Source: a virus. Taken from it: a DNA stretch of 22,461 nucleotides. The DNA is taken from positions 1 through 22,461 of IMG/VR virus record IMGVR_UViG_3300025137_000326; one strand, 5' to 3'. A program made the position numbers and the translations under genes. Numbering within the stretch: the stretch's first letter is position 1; each line of letters begins with the position of its first letter. This document shows positions 19,313-22,461 of the stretch, one piece after another. The notes beneath the pieces were generated by a model. It saw only the letters and a program-made list of their open reading frames with translations, did not search any database and had not been told where the DNA came from.

Positions 19313-22300
19313 ATTCGTACTCTTGTTGTAATTCTAAAAAAGTTTCTTGCAAAAGAGGGTTTATAACCACACCATTATACATTTTTGTTGTAGTCCTCTG
19401 ATGCGTTTTTATAGATTGTTTTTCAGTTTTTGGACTAATAATTGCTCCAGGAAATCTATTAGATACTCTATCGTTAAATTCATTTATCTTATTTCTAACT
19501 GCATCTTCCCCTTCAAAATCAAAATTTGTTATTGTTATGTACAGTTCTTTTAGTAGCTTTGACCTTTTACTAGAGAGAGCTTTACCTAGTGCAACTATAT
19601 CTTGGTTCTTTTCTTGTCTGAAAGTATATTCTGTAGGTGGAAATCCAAACATTGAAAAGATAAGTTGTCCACTAGTAACATCATCATAGATAGGATCACC
19701 ACGTCTTGTAAGATAGCCCTCGCGCCCAACTCTACCAAAAGGAGACGATTTTACAAAATTAGCTACACCCGTAGGAGCAAGGCTTTCAAAAGCGCGTTCA
19801 TATTCACCTCCACGAATATCGTTAACCCCTCTACCTAGCTTCTTCATAACACTTAAAAATGGCCCTCCGATTGCACCACCTATAACTTCTTCTGCGGATT
19901 GGTCTGTGTTATACCTGTTTTCCTGAAACAACAACCCAGTCATTTTTATACGATCAGATATGTCTATACCTGCAAATTCTGCTATGACTCCTTTGTATCC
20001 TAACTCACCAAACTGTTTTCTAACCAAAGTATCAAAGTCATCCTCATCATCATCCAAAAACATATTAGATACTACTTTTATTGCCCCATACAATGGCAAC
20101 CCATGTATACCCGCAACAAAGAAAACTGCGCCATGTAGACCTATAAGTTGTTTGAACGCTATACGTCTTTCCTCTGAAGATAAAGATTTGTCGCTATCTA
20201 ACGCAATTTTGGCAGTCTTGAGCATAGTGTGGTACATTCTCATACCAAACGTTTTATACATCATAGCCACACGCCCTAGCCCCTGTTGTGCTATACGAGG
20301 AGCAGTTTCTAATACTGCACCGCCATTTGTTTGTTGAGTCATATATAAGGCTTCTTTTGCTGCCAACTCTTGAATTTCTGTTTTAGACATTTTTTTAGGA
20401 AAAACTGTTTTGCCTTCGTACATACTAGGAAAAGGCTTACCTGTTTCTAATCTATCTAATACTAAACTATGACTTGCTAACATGGTAACCTGTCTATTAA
20501 GACGTTCAGCTGCATTAAACATAAGTGCAGATAGCCCAGATATTTTATCTAAAAGAGAACCTTGTTGCTTCCTGCCTCTTTCATTAAGACCTAAAACATC
20601 AGCCATAAAACTCCTGTTTAAAAGACCTCGTTGTAACGCCATCTTCACAAGAGGTTTTATTTTTTCTAAATTTTCTTTTTTAATTCGACCATCTAAATCT
20701 TTACGAATAGTTAGTTCTCCAGTTTCAGAGTTTAAATCATAAAAGCTATCTAAAGATATACCTGATTGTTGCACTAATTTATAAGCTTTACCTAGCTCTA
20801 CTACGGAATTTTTTACCCCGAACTGCCCCTGCAAATAAGAGAATACAACGATTGGTATTTGAGAAAGATTAACTACGGCAGATGATGGGTTAAAACCTAT
20901 GGTATAAATAAATGCTGTTTGGTTCGCGGTCTTAACAAACCGTTCAAAATTTTTGTTACCTGCACCTGCACTAGCAAATTTAATTCTTTCTAGTAATTCA
21001 TTACCCACGGCTTCAAAAGTAGGCTCAAAGCTTTTTGCAAATCTACCTACAATACTTTTTGGTATTTTTGCATTCTTCGCCCCCTCTTTCATAACGGCTC
21101 TTATCTCTGCTTCTTTCTGGCGTAACTTTGCACCATTTGATATACGTGCTATCTGTCTGCCTAAATCAAAACCCTTTGTTCTAAAAGCTTCTAACGTGTC
21201 AGTGTTGTAACCTGGATTACCTTTACGTGGTTGCAACGATCTAGCAAAAGATGTTTCTGGTAGGGTATTTATATACAGGCTTATAAACTGATCGGTTATC
21301 GTTTTTTTAGTTTCAGAATCGCCTTTTAATCCTGCATCCAATATATTTAATACATCACTTATAAATGAACCACTAGGGGCGTTATTAAATATTTTACGAT
21401 CAATATCTAAAGTATCGCTTGTTTTTATTTCTCCTACAGCTATATTGTTGTCTTTTATTCTTTTCATCTCAATATCTCGTTGTTCTTTAGTTTGAAACAA
21501 CTGTACAACGTATGGGTCTATACCCTCTTTATCTTTAAGTTCGTAACTTAATTTATACTTACCATCTCTCATTAAAGGGAAGTACACGTTCAATTTATTT
21601 TTATCAAACAGCTTCTTAAATATATCATTTTTCAACGCATCTTTAGATTCTTTATCCATGTCAGTGCTGTCTATTTCACTATAAAGAACTTGTTGTAGCT
21701 TATCAAACTGCTTTGTGTAGTAATCTCTCATCCTGTTATATACGTCTTGTCCTTTTTTACCTAACTTGTTCCAATCCTGTTGTCCTCTTCTCCAAGCTTC
21801 TACTTTACTGTTACCGTCTATAGTTTGAGGATTGCCGTCTTTATCTACATAGTTACTTTCTTTTTTGTTAGGGTCTACCTGATACAACGTAGAACCATAC
21901 TCTGGATGATAAACAAGATTATCTAAATGTTTTACTAGTTTAGGGTTATCTTTAAACCACTTAGATATTTTTTCTGCTTCAGCAGCAAAGGTTTTGTCTA
22001 CACTATCCATATCCCCACGTTGATTTTCAAACGCCTCGTGAGTTTCCAAACCTAGTTGTTTATATCCTGCATCTCTTGCAACATCCCCTAAACCTTGAGA
22101 ATCTAGAACTTGCAAAGATAAAGCTCTAGCTGTTCTACTCATTTCATAAAGTGCATTTCTACCTCTTTGCCCTAGACTTGGATCTGCGCCTTTACCAGTA
22201 TAAACGTCTTTTATGTTTTCACTCCAAGTTTTCATGTACTTTAAAGCACCCTCTTTTGTAGAGAGCATGTTTAGTTTGTTTGCATCTCTGTACTTCGGGG

Positions 22301-22461
22301 CTGGAGCTATGATAGCTTCTATATGGTCGCTAAATTCTGATAGAGCATCTGTTTGTTTTAGTTTTAATTTACCACCCGTCATACGTTTTATGAAATTAGC
22401 AACTGCATTAATAAATCTTTGTAACGCATTTATGGGGTCGCCTTTTGGATTAACTGATGCC
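19311..22461 (-). CDS. Giant virion-type polyprotein, C-terminal part
   Basis: The frame is open across the right edge: 26 further codons lie upstream of the internal ATG at 22382 with no stop, so the true start is outside. The visible 1049 residues are mostly helical and charged. Two hydrophobic stretches stand out: FIYTIGFNPSSAVVNLSQIP with following residues (near 20830-20920), and LHGAVFFVAGIHGLPLYGAI (near 20085-20150). The end contains IDISDRIKMTGLLFQENR and IGGAIGGPFLSVMKKLGRG, which I associate with large polyvalent protein-associated (LPD) domains at the C-termini of giant phage proteins. Such proteins are packaged in the virion and often injected with the DNA. Structural location and - strand placement fit. 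No enzymatic motif is seen in this part. Confidence 0.75.
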   Translation of the reverse strand, partial: ASVNPKGDPINALQRFINAVANFIKRMTGGKLKLKQTDALSEFSDHIEAIIAPAPKYRDANKLNMLSTKEGALKYMKTWSENIKDVYTGKGADPSLGQRGRNALYEMSRTARALSLQVLDSQGLGDVARDAGYKQLGLETHEAFENQRGDMDSVDKTFAAEAEKISKWFKDNPKLVKHLDNLVYHPEYGSTLYQVDPNKKESNYVDKDGNPQTIDGNSKVEAWRRGQQDWNKLGKKGQDVYNRMRDYYTKQFDKLQQVLYSEIDSTDMDKESKDALKNDIFKKLFDKNKLNVYFPLMRDGKYKLSYELKDKEGIDPYVVQLFQTKEQRDIEMKRIKDNNIAVGEIKTSDTLDIDRKIFNNAPSGSFISDVLNILDAGLKGDSETKKTITDQFISLYINTLPETSFARSLQPRKGNPGYNTDTLEAFRTKGFDLGRQIARISNGAKLRQKEAEIRAVMKEGAKNAKIPKSIVGRFAKSFEPTFEAVGNELLERIKFASAGAGNKNFERFVKTANQTAFIYTIGFNPSSAVVNLSQIPIVVFSYLQGQFGVKNSVVELGKAYKLVQQSGISLDSFYDLNSETGELTIRKDLDGRIKKENLEKIKPLVKMALQRGLLNRSFMADVLGLNERGRKQQGSLLDKISGLSALMFNAAERLNRQVTMLASHSLVLDRLETGKPFPSMYEGKTVFPKKMSKTEIQELAAKEALYMTQQTNGGAVLETAPRIAQQGLGRVAMMYKTFGMRMYHTMLKTAKIALDSDKSLSSEERRIAFKQLIGLHGAVFFVAGIHGLPLYGAIKVVSNMFLDDDEDDFDTLVRKQFGELGYKGVIAEFAGIDISDRIKMTGLLFQENRYNTDQSAEEVIGGAIGGPFLSVMKKLGRGVNDIRGGEYERAFESLAPTGVANFVKSSPFGRVGREGYLTRRGDPIYDDVTSGQLIFSMFGFPPTEYTFRQEKNQDIVALGKALSSKRSKLLKELYITITNFDFEGEDAVRNKINEFNDRVSNRFPGAIISPKTEKQSIKTHQRTTTKMYNGVVINPLLQETFLELQQEYE

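Overview
The window looks like part of the genome of a tailed bacteriophage (Caudoviricetes). Evidence: a complete phage-type DNA replication set on the + strand (family A DNA polymerase, primase-helicase fusion, SNF2-like helicase, ssDNA-binding protein, two PD-(D/E)XK-type nucleases), a terminase-small-subunit-like gene, a phage-type adenine methyltransferase start and the C-terminal third-of-a-kilo-residue-plus end of a giant virion-type polyprotein on the - strand, tight packing and many stop/start overlaps (ATGA, TAATG). The DNA is AT-rich. Several proteins resemble those of marine phages, so a marine host is my inference; nothing in the sequence fixes the host. No integrase, rRNA, tRNA or CRISPR array was seen.

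Layout. (1) 1-687, - strand: start of a Dam-like methyltransferase and a probable terminase small subunit. (2) 688-1140: divergent promoter region with short palindromes, G-rich tracts and candidate promoters in both directions. (3) 1141-1824: one isolated gene of unknown function with its own strong terminator. (4) 1866-2471: non-coding control region with a 32-bp tandem duplication, at least eight exact copies of the 9-mer TAATGTGAC in both orientations, an AT-only tract and a near-consensus sigma-70 promoter; a probable replication origin and/or operator array. (5) 2472-8573: operon led by a 58-aa ORF, then a MoxR-type AAA+ ATPase set between an uncharacterised 299-aa protein and a metallopeptidase-like/VWA protein, then unknown genes and a VRR-NUC nuclease. 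(6) 8720-14785: small proteins (Cys-rich, zinc ribbon, DUF6378-like), DNA polymerase, a small gene flanked by 36-bp direct repeats, RecB/Cas4-like nuclease, 28-aa membrane peptide, HNH-like basic protein, SNF2-like helicase. (7) 14836-19254: coiled-coil protein, MerR/excisionase-like HTH protein, SSB, a structured intergenic segment, primase-helicase, small conserved protein, then a strong terminator. (8) 19311-22461, - strand: 3' end of a giant polyprotein, still open at the window edge.

How it fits together. Regions 6-7 supply polymerase, primase, helicases, SSB and nucleases for genome replication and recombination. Region 5 encodes a MoxR-VWA machine of unknown target, the best candidate for an undescribed system. 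Two families of very short perfect hairpins (TCCCGTC/GACGGGA and TTAGGG/CCCTAA types) sit in the gene junctions of regions 2-5; one lies inside a coding sequence, and two contain the stop codon of the gene before them. The structural and packaging genes run on the opposite strand, so the window covers one whole early/replication arm bounded by a divergent and a convergent junction.
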